Under the pieces are notes generated by a model that searched no databases, was not told where the DNA came from, and was given only the letters and a program-made list of their open reading frames with translations. Shown here one piece after another: positions 37,471-46,312 of a stretch of DNA of 64,000 nt; position 1 is the stretch's first letter, and each line of letters opens with the position of its first letter. The DNA lies in the NCBI GenBank assembly GCA_902557145.1, contig CACDYZ010000001.1:62001-126000 (forward strand), written 5' to 3'. Position numbers and translations under genes: made by a program. The stretch comes from an uncultured Alphaproteobacteria bacterium. GTDB taxonomy: Bacteria; Pseudomonadota; Alphaproteobacteria; HIMB59.

Positions 37471-38616
37471 ATGAATAGCATGAACTGGAACTACCCTACA
37501 AATGTTTGGTTTGGAGAAAATCGATCTAAGGAAATTCAAAATGCTTGTGATCACCTCAGAATAAACAACCCTCTCATAGTCACCGATCCAGGCCTACTAC
37601 AAACCTCAATAATTGAACAAATTAACTCAGATTTAAAACAAAAGACAAACATCTATTCTGAAGTACAAGGTAATCCTACTGGCTCCAATGTCATTAATGG
37701 TGTTAAAATTTTTAATGAGGGAAATCATGATGGAGTTATAGCTATAGGTGGGGGCTCTGGTATGGACACTGGAAAAGGGATTGCTTTTATGGCTCATCAG
37801 ACACGCCCTTTATGGGATTTTGAAGATATAGGTGATTGGTGGACAAGAGCTGACTCAGATGTAATTAAACCTATTATAGCAGTACCAACAACCGCAGGTA
37901 CAGGTTCAGAAGTAGGAAGAGCCTCAGTATTTCTTAACGAGGAGAGCTCAAAGAAAAAGATTATATTTCATCCAAAAATGCTTCCTGAAATTGCTATTTT
38001 AGACCCAGTTCTAACTGTCAATTTACCAAAAAATATTACTGCAGGAACAGGTATGGATGCTTTAGCTCATTGTATAGAAGCATATTCCTCTCCTTTTTAT
38101 CACCCTATGGCAGAAGGAACTGCTTTAGAGGGACTAAGGTTGGTCAAAGAAAACATTCAAGAAGTTTATCATAATGGAAACAACATTGAAGCAAGAGCTC
38201 ATATGTTAGTTGCATCGATGATGGGTGCAGCTGCGTTTCAAAAAGGTTTAGGAGCTATTCACTCGATTACTCATCCAGTTAACTCTTTATATAATACCCA
38301 TCATGGAACCACAAATGGAACAGTTATGCCTTTTGTATTGAACTATAACCGCAGTACAATTGAAGAAAAATTTATAAGATTGGCAAACTTTTTAGATATT
38401 AAAAATGGTTTTGAAGGTATTGTTGATTGGATTATCGAACTAAAAAAAGAAATGCAGATACCTGAAACCCTTAAAGATATGGGTGTAAACAACGGGGATG
38501 AAGTAAAATTAGCACCATTAGCTCAAGAAGATCCAAGCACAGGAGCTAACCCACTAGAGATGAGTGAAGAAAAATTTAAAGAACTCATTTCAAATTGTAT
38601 TACAGGACAATATTAA
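37471..38616 (+). CDS. Iron-containing alcohol dehydrogenase
   Basis: A 381-residue group III alcohol dehydrogenase. Metal ligands are visible as the Asp and His of GMDALAHCIEAY, the His of AIHSITHPV, and the His of NTHHGTTNG; NAD-binding GGGSGMDTGKG and VPTTAGTGSE precede them. The frame is open upstream to 37384, but that part lies inside the aldehyde dehydrogenase gene, and ATG 37471 gives the family-typical NWNYPTNVWFG start. Paired with the aldehyde dehydrogenase. A short-chain alcohol such as methanol or ethanol is plausible by analogy with SAR11 enzymes, but inferred. Confidence 0.9.
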   Translation: MNSMNWNYPTNVWFGENRSKEIQNACDHLRINNPLIVTDPGLLQTSIIEQINSDLKQKTNIYSEVQGNPTGSNVINGVKIFNEGNHDGVIAIGGGSGMDTGKGIAFMAHQTRPLWDFEDIGDWWTRADSDVIKPIIAVPTTAGTGSEVGRASVFLNEESSKKKIIFHPKMLPEIAILDPVLTVNLPKNITAGTGMDALAHCIEAYSSPFYHPMAEGTALEGLRLVKENIQEVYHNGNNIEARAHMLVASMMGAAAFQKGLGAIHSITHPVNSLYNTHHGTTNGTVMPFVLNYNRSTIEEKFIRLANFLDIKNGFEGIVDWIIELKKEMQIPETLKDMGVNNGDEVKLAPLAQEDPSTGANPLEMSEEKFKELISNCITGQY

Positions 38617-39395
38617 ATCTTTATAAATTGTTGGTGAGCTTTTTTTGATATAGAAGCCACCACATCACCATTTGATTTGAAATTTAAAGGATTACCTTTC
38701 CAATCACTTATTATTCCTCCACTTTCTTCAACAATGTTAACTAAAGGAATATAGTCATAAGGTTTTAAAAAAGACTCTACTACTAACGGTATTCTTTTTT
38801 CAGCTAAGAGTCCATATTGTACACAGTCACCACCAAAGGTTGCATATTTAGTTTTTTTAATCAGAGTATTATATTTTTTATTTTTATTATTTGATTTGAA
38901 AGCGGTCATACCAGAGGTACTAAAATAAAGTTTCGATAAAGGTAAATTGTTTGAAGATTTATTTATTTTTTTTCCATTACAATATGCACCATTATCTCTT
39001 ATTCCAATCCAAGTTTTTTTAATTTCAGGACAGTTAATTATTCCAATAACAGGTGTATAATCTATACATAAAGAAATTAATGTCCCAAAATTATTATTTC
39101 CATTAATGAAATTTTTAGTACCATCAATTGGGTCAATTACCCATAAGAATGGAGAGTTATTTGTTTTATTTTTGTATTCCTCTCCAAATATTCCATGATT
39201 AGGAAATCTTTTATTAATCATCGAGCGTAATTTTCTCTCAATTGCCATATCTATTTTGGTAACTGGTGATTTATCTGATTTAAAATTTATTTTAATACGA
39301 TTAGAAGGTGTCTTTTTCAAAATCTCCTCTGAAGTATTTGAGAGTTTTTTTGCAAAACTTAGATATGAAGATATATCTTTGAGTTTTAAAGGCAT
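38613..39395 (-). CDS. hisN: Inositol monophosphatase-family phosphatase (HisN-like)
   Basis: A 260-residue Mg2+-dependent phosphatase of the IMPase superfamily. Metal-site motifs: GIFGEEY near 73, WVIDPIDGTKNFI near 89-101, and the C-terminal PYDYIPLVNIVEESGG, where the usual W-D reads Y-D. The length and the GDCVQYGLLAEKRIPLVVES block suit the alphaproteobacterial histidinol-phosphatase HisN subgroup, but inositol or nucleotide phosphates remain possible substrates. The end overlaps the convergent alcohol dehydrogenase by 4 bases. Confidence 0.8.
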   Translation of the reverse strand: MPLKLKDISSYLSFAKKLSNTSEEILKKTPSNRIKINFKSDKSPVTKIDMAIERKLRSMINKRFPNHGIFGEEYKNKTNNSPFLWVIDPIDGTKNFINGNNNFGTLISLCIDYTPVIGIINCPEIKKTWIGIRDNGAYCNGKKINKSSNNLPLSKLYFSTSGMTAFKSNNKNKKYNTLIKKTKYATFGGDCVQYGLLAEKRIPLVVESFLKPYDYIPLVNIVEESGGIISDWKGNPLNFKSNGDVVASISKKAHQQFIKI

Positions 39396-39436
39396 TTAAA
39401 AAATATATAGAAAAAAAGCACTACTACTAATTATTT

Positions 39437-40072
39437 TTAATTAATATTATTTGTGAGTTTTTTAAAAATAATATCGAAATTTTCTGATGTTTGAGCACCA
39501 TTGATAACTATTTGTTTGTTCACTATAAAGGTTGGTACACTATTAATACCCATTTTTCTTGCTTCTATTTCTTCATTTGCTAAAGGCTCAATATTTTCTT
39601 GATCTGATAAATAAGCTTTAAAATCCTCAGCATCAATTTGATGTTTAATCGCAATATCCAACAATATATTAGGGTCACCTATATCTTCACCATTTAAAAA
39701 ATAAGACTCAAATAAACTATCTAAGACATTTTCTTGAATACCTTGTTTATATGCTAAAGCTAACAGCCTATGGGAATTAAATGAATTTGGAGTTGTTTGA
39801 ATAGAATCAAAGTTAAAATTAATTCCCTCTAAAAGTCCTTCATCATAGATATTGTCATAAATTGTTTTTGCTGCATCGGCACTACCAAATTTAGAAATTA
39901 AATACTCCTGTCTATCCATACCATCAGGTGGCATCCCAGGATTTAATTGAAAAGGTCTCCATGTTTGTTTGAACTCGATATTTTTATAATCATTGATTGC
40001 TTTTTCTAATCGTTTCTTACCAATGTAACACCAAGGACAAACTGTGTCTGAAAATATATCAAGTTCGATCAT
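39437..40072 (-). CDS. DsbA-family oxidoreductase (FrnE-like)
   Basis: A 211-residue thioredoxin-fold protein of the FrnE subgroup of DsbA. The active site is CPWC in DTVCPWCYIGKKRLE at the N-terminus, and the cis-Pro region is GINSVPTFIVN near 180. There is no signal peptide, so it acts in the cytoplasm, unlike classical DsbA. It may handle disulfide exchange or isomerisation. Stands alone between the HisN-like gene and a divergent membrane protein. Confidence 0.9.
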   Translation of the reverse strand: MIELDIFSDTVCPWCYIGKKRLEKAINDYKNIEFKQTWRPFQLNPGMPPDGMDRQEYLISKFGSADAAKTIYDNIYDEGLLEGINFNFDSIQTTPNSFNSHRLLALAYKQGIQENVLDSLFESYFLNGEDIGDPNILLDIAIKHQIDAEDFKAYLSDQENIEPLANEEIEARKMGINSVPTFIVNKQIVINGAQTSENFDIIFKKLTNNIN

Positions 40073-40197
40073 AGATTTATTTAAATATTCATGTCATAAA
40101 AACTTAAAAAATAATAGCAATTAAATTTCATTTTTATTATGAAAACAAAGTAACAATGAAATTAAAAATCTGTTAAAGTTAGAAATAGGAGATTCAT

Positions 40198-40605
40198 ATG
40201 TTAGAAAATTTTAATGGTATATTTTACTTAGTAATATTTTTAATAATTTTGGCCATGAACGCTTTTTATGCTTACAACTGTTTATTTAACACAAAAAACT
40301 TTATAAGCAAATATGGTGTTGATGTGACAGCTGCCTTTTTTGCAAGATTTGCTGGTGCAGTTATTTTAGGAGCTGTGCTAATGCAACTATATATTTTATT
40401 CAGAGGAACAGCTGCAACATGGGCATTTTTTAATTTCATGTTTATTATCATGACCATAATAGCTATAGCAGCTTATTATACAGGTGAAGTCGATAAATTA
40501 GGCAGAACAGATCAATATTCAAGAGAGGGATATCTATCTACTGGTGGACTTGCAATTGGATGGGCTATTCTTTGTTTTGGATTAGCAGATAAAATTTATA
40601 TTTAA
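40198..40605 (+). CDS. Small integral membrane protein, unknown function
   Basis: A 135-residue protein with four predicted membrane helices: about residues 7-28, 43-68, 74-93 and 115-132. There are few charged residues between them apart from a loop (GEVDKLGRTDQYSREG). An AGGAG ribosome-binding site precedes the ATG. I do not recognise the family. The 3' end overlaps the convergent BASS transporter by 4 bases. Confidence 0.75.
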   Translation: MLENFNGIFYLVIFLIILAMNAFYAYNCLFNTKNFISKYGVDVTAAFFARFAGAVILGAVLMQLYILFRGTAATWAFFNFMFIIMTIIAIAAYYTGEVDKLGRTDQYSREGYLSTGGLAIGWAILCFGLADKIYI

Positions 40606-41447
40606 CGATTTCTGATAAAGTAAATAAATATTAAAGACGTTAAATACATAATAACGCTATAAGTAGCCGCTGGAATAATGTAAAGACCACCTCCAAAGAC
40701 ACTTGTGCCAACAAAAATAGCTAGAGTTCCGTTTTGAAGACCGCACTCTAGAGAAATAGCTTTTTGTTGCGCAGAGCCAGTGCCAAACATCTTTGCCCAA
40801 TAAAAAGCAATAATCATCATTATTAAATTTAGAATAAGAACTACTAGTCCAGTTTGAGCAAAATACTCTACTAAATTCTCTCTTTCAGCCAAAATAGCAC
40901 CAATTAAAACTAAAACAAACAAAGCCGTTGAAAGAATTTTGGCAAATTTCTCTATTCTTTTTGTTAAATAGGATAAGCTTGCTCGAAAAGTCATTCCAAT
41001 TAAAACAGGCAATGTCACTATCAAAAACATACTAATAGCAATTCCAGTTAAGGAGACTGAACCTAAAGAATTATCAGATATTAATCCCATTGAAACACCC
41101 AAAACTAAAGGAACAGATATAACGCTTAAAAGACTCATAACTGCAGTCAAAGATATAGACAATGCAACATCACCTCTTGCAAAGGATGTAAGAATATTTG
41201 AAGTCACACCTCCTGGTGCTGCAGCAATTAATATTAACCCTATAGCTAATTCAGGTTGAAGTGGCCAAACAAAAACAATTATTAAAGCGACTATTGGGAG
41301 AAAAATTAATTGGCTAATTAGTCCTATAATAAAATTCCTAGGTGTCTTTGCCACTCTTGCAAAATCAGAAAAGGTTAAACCTAAGCCTAAAGTGAACATT
41401 ATAAAAGCTAAGGCTAAGGGAAGAATTACATCAGTTATGAAATTCAT
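40602..41447 (-). CDS. Bile acid:sodium symporter (BASS) family transporter
   Basis: A 281-residue BASS-family sodium-coupled transporter with about eight to nine membrane helices. Visible: LGLTFSDFARV near residue 21, the Na+/substrate crossover region APGGVTSNILTSFARGDVAL near 86-105, and the later ECGLQNGTLAIFVG. Bacterial members move organic anions such as bile acids, pantoate or 2-oxo acids; the substrate here is unknown. Transcribed in the same direction as, and just downstream of, the hydroxyacid dehydrogenase. Confidence 0.9.
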   Translation of the reverse strand: MNFITDVILPLALAFIMFTLGLGLTFSDFARVAKTPRNFIIGLISQLIFLPIVALIIVFVWPLQPELAIGLILIAAAPGGVTSNILTSFARGDVALSISLTAVMSLLSVISVPLVLGVSMGLISDNSLGSVSLTGIAISMFLIVTLPVLIGMTFRASLSYLTKRIEKFAKILSTALFVLVLIGAILAERENLVEYFAQTGLVVLILNLIMMIIAFYWAKMFGTGSAQQKAISLECGLQNGTLAIFVGTSVFGGGLYIIPAATYSVIMYLTSLIFIYFIRNR

Positions 41448-41476
41448 GAATAAATAATATCAAATACCTCAAATTA

Positions 41477-42418
41477 TCATATCTCATAACCAAGGCTTTT
41501 TTCCTCATAATCCACAAGCTCTTCTGGATATCCCTCAGCTCTAAATTTAATATTGTGTTTATTTTCAAGCCTTTTAACTACCATAGAGGACCAAGCACGA
41601 TCACCAAAAGTTTTTCTTGCATCTTTGATAATGTCTAAAACGATAGGAGAAATTTCTAATTCAACTCCAAGTTTAGTTGCAAGGCTCTGAAATAGTCCCA
41701 CATCTTTCTCTACTAAGTCCATAGTAAAATTTATATTATAAGATCCGTTTAATATAACTTGACTCTCAGTTTCATGGACAAATGAGTTACCTGATGAAGC
41801 GGCAATGCCTTTAAATGTTTTAGCTAAATCTAAATTTGATTTACTGGCTATAGTCCAAGCCTCTCCTAATGCTACCAAGTGAACTGTAGCCAAATAATTA
41901 GTAATAACCTTCAATACAGAAGCACTTCCAAAATCACCTGTATACAAAATTTTTCTTCCTAGACACCTTAAAACAGGCATAGCTTTATCAAATCCTTCTC
42001 TACTTCCTCCAACGAAAATAGAAATATTTCCAGTTGCAGCTCTATGACAGCCCCCACTTACAGGTGCCTCTAGGGCTATTGCATTTTTTTGTTGAATTAA
42101 TGAAGCATGTCTTTTTAATTGGCCATCTTCAGTTGTGCTCATTTCAATCCAAATTTGATCTTTTTGTATTGTGTCTATAATACCTCCTTTAGACTCTAAA
42201 ACTTCTGCACATATTTTAGGGGAAGGAAGGCAAGTTATCAAAATATCAGCGCTGATTACTAGATCTTGTATTGATTTAGCTGTGTCAGCACCTTTTAATT
42301 TAAAATTATCCATTAATTTATTATTTTTATCTAAAACTGTAATTTGAAAATTTTTTTCAAGAAGGTTATTAGCAAGTTTTCCTCCTACATTACCCAATCC
42401 AATAAAGCCTATTCTCAT
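41477..42418 (-). CDS. NAD(P)-dependent 3-hydroxyisobutyrate dehydrogenase-family oxidoreductase
   Basis: A 313-residue beta-hydroxyacid dehydrogenase. N-terminal Rossmann GFIGLGNVGGKLANNLLEKN; substrate-loop APVSGGCHRAATGN; catalytic lysine in SVLKVITNYLATVH. The C-terminal helical domain completes the fold. It oxidises a 3-hydroxy acid (3-hydroxyisobutyrate, tartronate semialdehyde or similar) or reduces the reverse. Located 29 bp upstream of the BASS gene, so uptake and oxidation of a hydroxy acid may be linked; inference. Confidence 0.88.
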   Translation of the reverse strand: MRIGFIGLGNVGGKLANNLLEKNFQITVLDKNNKLMDNFKLKGADTAKSIQDLVISADILITCLPSPKICAEVLESKGGIIDTIQKDQIWIEMSTTEDGQLKRHASLIQQKNAIALEAPVSGGCHRAATGNISIFVGGSREGFDKAMPVLRCLGRKILYTGDFGSASVLKVITNYLATVHLVALGEAWTIASKSNLDLAKTFKGIAASSGNSFVHETESQVILNGSYNINFTMDLVEKDVGLFQSLATKLGVELEISPIVLDIIKDARKTFGDRAWSSMVVKRLENKHNIKFRAEGYPEELVDYEEKSLGYEI

Positions 42419-42499
42419 TCTTACCCCCTTTAATATTATAAAAATATTATTACTTTATTTTTCAATGTTAATATTTAATAATTTTTATAATATCAACTA

Positions 42500-42967
42500 A
42501 TGTCAATATATCTTAGAACAGAAAAAATTATCCCAGATTGGACAGATTACAATGGCCATATGAATTTAGCCTTTTATATTCATCTATTTGATCAAGGCTG
42601 GGATGTACTACTGGACAAATTTCAAATGGGAGGAGAGTCAGCAAAAACAGAACAAAGATCAACATTTGCTGTAGAGTCTCATACTAAATATATTCAAGAA
42701 GTTAAAGAAGGCGATGAGGTTGACATAAATTTATTATTTTTAGATCGTGACAAGAAAAGATTTGTTTATCAACTAGAAATTATTAGTAAGAGTGGAAATT
42801 TTAGAGCAGCTACCTCAGAAGTATGCTCTCTTTACGTGGATTTAAGTATCCGCAAAGTTATTGAAATGGAAGATCACAAGTTAAAGTTAGTTGATGACTT
42901 TATATCAAATAACAAAAGTCAATTTTCACCAATAGAATTTTACCTTTTAGATAAATTAAAAAAATAA
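42500..42967 (+). CDS. Acyl-CoA thioesterase, 4HBT hot-dog family
   Basis: A 155-residue hot-dog fold protein: PDWTDYNGHMNLAFYIHLFD at the start carries the 4HBT-type Asp and Asn-Gly-His, and FAVESHTKYIQEVKEGDEVD continues the family pattern. It hydrolyses an acyl-CoA of unknown chain. The stop overlaps the next gene's ATG (TAATG), so it is coexpressed with the L-2-hydroxyglutarate oxidase. Confidence 0.82.
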   Translation: MSIYLRTEKIIPDWTDYNGHMNLAFYIHLFDQGWDVLLDKFQMGGESAKTEQRSTFAVESHTKYIQEVKEGDEVDINLLFLDRDKKRFVYQLEIISKSGNFRAATSEVCSLYVDLSIRKVIEMEDHKLKLVDDFISNNKSQFSPIEFYLLDKLKK

Positions 42968-44160
42968 TGAAAGTTGCTATTATCGGCTCTGGAATAGTAG
43001 GCCTAACACTTGCACATACTTTGACAGAAAAGAATATAGAAGTAACTATTTTTGAAAAAGAAAAAGACTCACTATCTCATGGAACTGGAAGAAATAGTGG
43101 TGTCATTCATTCAGGAATTTACTATCAACCTAATACTTTAAGATCAAATCTTTGTATTAAAGGGGCAAAATTAATGAAAAAATTTATTGTTGATAATAAT
43201 CTTTATATAAATAATTGTGGAAAATTATTACTCCCCAAAACAAAAAATGATATTGAAACCTTGAATTTATTATATGAAAGATCAAAGGAAGTGGGAGTCG
43301 AAGCTCAGAAATTAAATAGTATAGAGGAAATTACAAGAATAGAACCAAATTGTAATCCTTTATACAATGATGCTCTTTTCATAAAAGATACTGCTATAGC
43401 AGATCCAAAAGAAGTATCTAATAAATTAATTGAGATTTTAAAAAAAAGAAATGTGATTATAAAATATGGCTTTAAGGTAGATGAAATATCATCAGAAAAT
43501 ACCTCTATCAACATAAAAGGTAATATTAATAAATTTGATTTTATTATTAATTCTGCAGGCTTGCACGCTGACCATTTAGCTAAAAAGGCAAATTTAGAAA
43601 CTGATTATACATCTCTGCCCTTCAAGGGAAAATATTGGAAAATTAACTTTAGTGATAAAAATGAAATTCCTAATAGATTAATATATCCAGTACCTAATTT
43701 AGATTATCCTTTTTTGGGAATTCATACCGTGTATGACAAAGCTGGAAACTTTTATTTAGGTCCTAGTAATACACCAGTATTTGGAAGAGAGGCCTATAAG
43801 CCCTTTTATAAATTTAATTTGTTAGAGTTTTTAAATTTAAGTTATAAATTTATTTTAAAAATATTTTTTAATGAAAATAACTTAAGAAATTTAGCAATAA
43901 ATGAGTTCAAAAATTTATTTTTATTTAATGTTAGGAAATCATCTAATGTTTATTTTAAACATAATCCTTCTAATATTGAATTGAGTAGTAAAGTGGGTAT
44001 CAGATCTCAAATATTTGATAAAAAAAGTAAAAAACTATTTAATGATTTTGTAGTTATTAAGCAAAATAATATCATACATATTCTAAATGCCATTTCTCCA
44101 GCATGGACATCATCTTTTGCAATGGCAGATTTTATATGTGAGAAATATAACTTTAAATAG
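42967..44160 (+). CDS. lhgO: L-2-hydroxyglutarate oxidase/dehydrogenase (LhgO-like)
   Basis: A 397-residue FAD enzyme of the DAO family. FAD dinucleotide motif GSGIVGLTLAHTL at 7-19, the family-specific GTGRNSGVIHSGIYYQPNTL near 41-60, FINSAG-type FIINSAGLHADHLAKKA, and FKGKYWKIN. It oxidises L-2-hydroxyglutarate to 2-oxoglutarate, passing electrons to quinone or oxygen. Coupled to the thioesterase before it; Bcp follows after 9 bases. Confidence 0.88.
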   Translation: MKVAIIGSGIVGLTLAHTLTEKNIEVTIFEKEKDSLSHGTGRNSGVIHSGIYYQPNTLRSNLCIKGAKLMKKFIVDNNLYINNCGKLLLPKTKNDIETLNLLYERSKEVGVEAQKLNSIEEITRIEPNCNPLYNDALFIKDTAIADPKEVSNKLIEILKKRNVIIKYGFKVDEISSENTSINIKGNINKFDFIINSAGLHADHLAKKANLETDYTSLPFKGKYWKINFSDKNEIPNRLIYPVPNLDYPFLGIHTVYDKAGNFYLGPSNTPVFGREAYKPFYKFNLLEFLNLSYKFILKIFFNENNLRNLAINEFKNLFLFNVRKSSNVYFKHNPSNIELSSKVGIRSQIFDKKSKKLFNDFVVIKQNNIIHILNAISPAWTSSFAMADFICEKYNFK

Positions 44161-44169
44161 AATTTAATT

Positions 44170-44613
44170 ATGAAAGCTCCTAATTTTAAATTACCCAGTA
44201 CTTCAGGGACATTTCACCTACGCGATCACCTTGGGAAAAATATAATTTTATATTTTTACCCTAGGGATAATACATCTGGGTGCTCTCTAGAAGCCAATGA
44301 TTTCAATAATTCTCTCAAAATTATAAATAAGCTCAACGCAATAGTAGTGGGTGTTTCAAAAGATTCAATTGAAAGTCATCAAAAATTTATTGAAAAAAAT
44401 AATTTAAAATTTGATTTATTATCTGATGAAAAAACAACAGTTCTTAAAAAATATAAAGCTTGGGGGCTAAAAAAATTTTTGGGTAAGGAATATTATGGAA
44501 TAATTAGATCAACAATACTAATAGATAAAAAAGGCAATATTATTAAGACCTGGGGTAATGTTAGAGTAAAAGATCATGTTAAAAATGTGATTGAAGAGTT
44601 ATCAAGTATTTAA
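44170..44613 (+). CDS. bcp: Peroxiredoxin, Bcp/PrxQ type, single cysteine
   Basis: A 147-residue AhpC/TSA-fold peroxiredoxin: LRDHLGKNIILYFYPRDNTS then peroxidatic C38 in SGCSLEA. The resolving Cys that E. coli Bcp has five residues later is Asn here, and C38 is the only cysteine in the protein, so it must be a 1-Cys enzyme recycled by an external thiol such as glutathione (gshA/gshB are in the window). Located 9 bases after lhgO. Confidence 0.9.
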   Translation: MKAPNFKLPSTSGTFHLRDHLGKNIILYFYPRDNTSGCSLEANDFNNSLKIINKLNAIVVGVSKDSIESHQKFIEKNNLKFDLLSDEKTTVLKKYKAWGLKKFLGKEYYGIIRSTILIDKKGNIIKTWGNVRVKDHVKNVIEELSSI

Positions 44614-44674
44614 TACCAATTAAAACTTATTCACAAATTATAAACAGAAAAATGTAAATAATTAATTTTTATAA

Positions 44675-44703
44675 TTGTTAAAAAAAATTAATTAATTTAT
44701 CAT
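44675..44703 (+). promoter_or_regulatory. Sigma70-like promoter for the candidate ncRNA
   Basis: TTGTTA (44675-44680) and TATCAT (44698-44703) are separated by exactly 17 bases, a good -35/-10 pair. They point into the GC-richer segment that starts about 8 bases downstream. No ORF follows on the plus strand. Confidence 0.55.
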
Positions 44704-44710
44704 TAGAAAT

Positions 44711-44815
44711 GTAGAGGGTAGGAAACTTCCCAAAACGAGGAAAAGGACCAAAGAAGTAGAGGCCGCGAAGAGGGAAACCAACGCGAGGTCGAGACATCGG
44801 AGGTCCTTTTCTATT
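44711..44815 (+). ncRNA. Candidate structured non-coding RNA
   Basis: Between two convergent genes lies a segment far richer in G and C than its flanks, with no ORF. A 10-bp perfect stem (44740-44749 with 44802-44811) closes an internal domain of about 50 bases. Inside it, CGCG (44764-44767) pairs with CGCG (44782-44785), enclosing GGGAAACC that could form a GAAA tetraloop. The 3' stem arm ends in a T-rich stretch (CCTTTTCTATTTT), as in an intrinsic terminator. A 17-spaced promoter lies just upstream. The predicted transcript is about 105 nt. I looked for the 4.5S SRP core, 6S, tmRNA and RNase P signatures and found none. Confidence 0.55.
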
Positions 44816-44830
44816 TTACACTTAAAATAA

Positions 44831-46312
44831 TTACCTTATTACAAAAGGATTAGTCATCGGATCATCAGATATGTTAATCCAAGTGGTTTTAGTTCTTGTG
44901 TAATCTAAAATGGATTGCTTTCCGGCCTCTCTTGCATAGCCAGATTGATTTAAACCTCCAAAAGGTGCAATAGGTGAAATTGCTCGATATGTATTTATCC
45001 AACAAATACCTGCTTGAATTTGTCTTGATACTCGATGCGCTCTAGATAAATTTTTTGTAAAAATTCCTGATCCAAGTCCATATTTTGAGCTGTTTGCAAT
45101 ATTGACTGCTTCTTCCTCATTTTCAAACTCTATTATTGAGATAACTGGCCCAAACATTTCAATTTTAAGTGTTTCGATTTCACTATTTGGACAATGTATT
45201 AGAGTTGGCTCAAAGTAATTACCTTCTCCAATAATTTTATTTCCACCAATGATAATTTTTCCTCCTTGTTGAATTGATTTTTTTAGTGTTTGTTCAATTT
45301 TTTGAATTTGATTTTTTGTGCAAAGTGGACCAAGATTAGTTTTTGAATTTTCAGGATCTCCCACGATAATTGAATTAGATTTTTGAACAATTAAATCAAT
45401 TATTTTTTTTGATATTTTTTTATCTACTATTACTCTACTACCAGCTACACAAGACTGCCCGGAGGCACCAAAGTTTCCTGCGATTATTCCATTTGCTGCA
45501 CTCTCGAGGTCAGCATCATCAAAAATAATCATGGGAGACTTTCCACCAAGCTCTAAATTAGTTGCAGCAAAATTATTTGAGGAGTTTTGTATAATTTTTT
45601 TAGCTGTATCAGTCCCTCCAGTAAAAGCTATTCTATCAATATCAGGGTGTGAGGTTAAAGGTGCTGAACAATTCCCCACATCACCGGTTACTATCGAGAC
45701 TACTCCTTTTGGGAAGCCAGCTTCATGGATTAATTTCGATAATTCAAACATAGCACATGGGGCTATTTCTGATGCTTTTATTATAACACTGCATCCTGCA
45801 GCTAGTGCAGGTGCTAATTTTGTAGCTGTTAGAAACATTTGAGCATTCCAAGGAACAACTGCAGCCACTACACCAATTGGATGGTGTGTTGTATAAACAT
45901 GCATATCTTTCTTATCAATGGGTAAAGTAGAGCCTTCAATCTTATCTGCTAATCCTGCAAAATATCTATAATATTCAGAGACATATTTTGTTTGTGTAAC
46001 TGTTTCAGCTAATAATTTCCCACTATCCTTTGTTTCTATCTCTCCTATTTTATCTGCATTTTTTTCAATTAAATCTGCAAGTTTAAATAATAATTTTCCT
46101 CTTTCAGTAGCATTTAACGAACCCCAAACTTCAGAAGCTAGAGCATCTTTTGCATAACCTACTGCATCATCTATATCTTCTTTGCTAGCACAATCAAAAC
46201 TGGCCCACGGTTTATTATTGTGGGGATTTTCAGATTGCATTATTTGCCCTTTGGACCCAGATTGCCATTCTCCATTAATATAAAGTTGATAGTGATTAGT
46301 TAATTTTTCCAT
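44831..46312 (-). CDS. NAD(P)-dependent aldehyde dehydrogenase
   Basis: A 493-residue aldehyde dehydrogenase. Visible: VVPWNAQMFLTATKLAPALA, FTGGTDTAKK, catalytic Glu in ELGGKSPMI, and catalytic Cys in FGASGQSCVAGSR, then EMFGPVISI. It is the last gene of a four-gene minus-strand operon with a luciferase-type monooxygenase (TAATG overlap), an alpha/beta hydrolase and a DUF1185 protein, so it probably oxidises an aldehyde released by that pathway. Confidence 0.92.
   Translation of the reverse strand: MEKLTNHYQLYINGEWQSGSKGQIMQSENPHNNKPWASFDCASKEDIDDAVGYAKDALASEVWGSLNATERGKLLFKLADLIEKNADKIGEIETKDSGKLLAETVTQTKYVSEYYRYFAGLADKIEGSTLPIDKKDMHVYTTHHPIGVVAAVVPWNAQMFLTATKLAPALAAGCSVIIKASEIAPCAMFELSKLIHEAGFPKGVVSIVTGDVGNCSAPLTSHPDIDRIAFTGGTDTAKKIIQNSSNNFAATNLELGGKSPMIIFDDADLESAANGIIAGNFGASGQSCVAGSRVIVDKKISKKIIDLIVQKSNSIIVGDPENSKTNLGPLCTKNQIQKIEQTLKKSIQQGGKIIIGGNKIIGEGNYFEPTLIHCPNSEIETLKIEMFGPVISIIEFENEEEAVNIANSSKYGLGSGIFTKNLSRAHRVSRQIQAGICWINTYRAISPIAPFGGLNQSGYAREAGKQSILDYTRTKTTWINISDDPMTNPFVIR

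Noticed and set aside
44627..44636. TTATTCACA as a third DnaA box
   Set aside because: It is a single variant box, 18 kb from the pair at 26.1-26.3 kb, and expected by chance in this AT-rich sequence.
44711..44815. 4.5S SRP RNA, 6S RNA or RNase P fragment
   Set aside because: The SRP GGAA-loop core, the 6S open bubble with long flanking arms and RNase P signature blocks are not present on either strand, and the segment is too short for RNase P.
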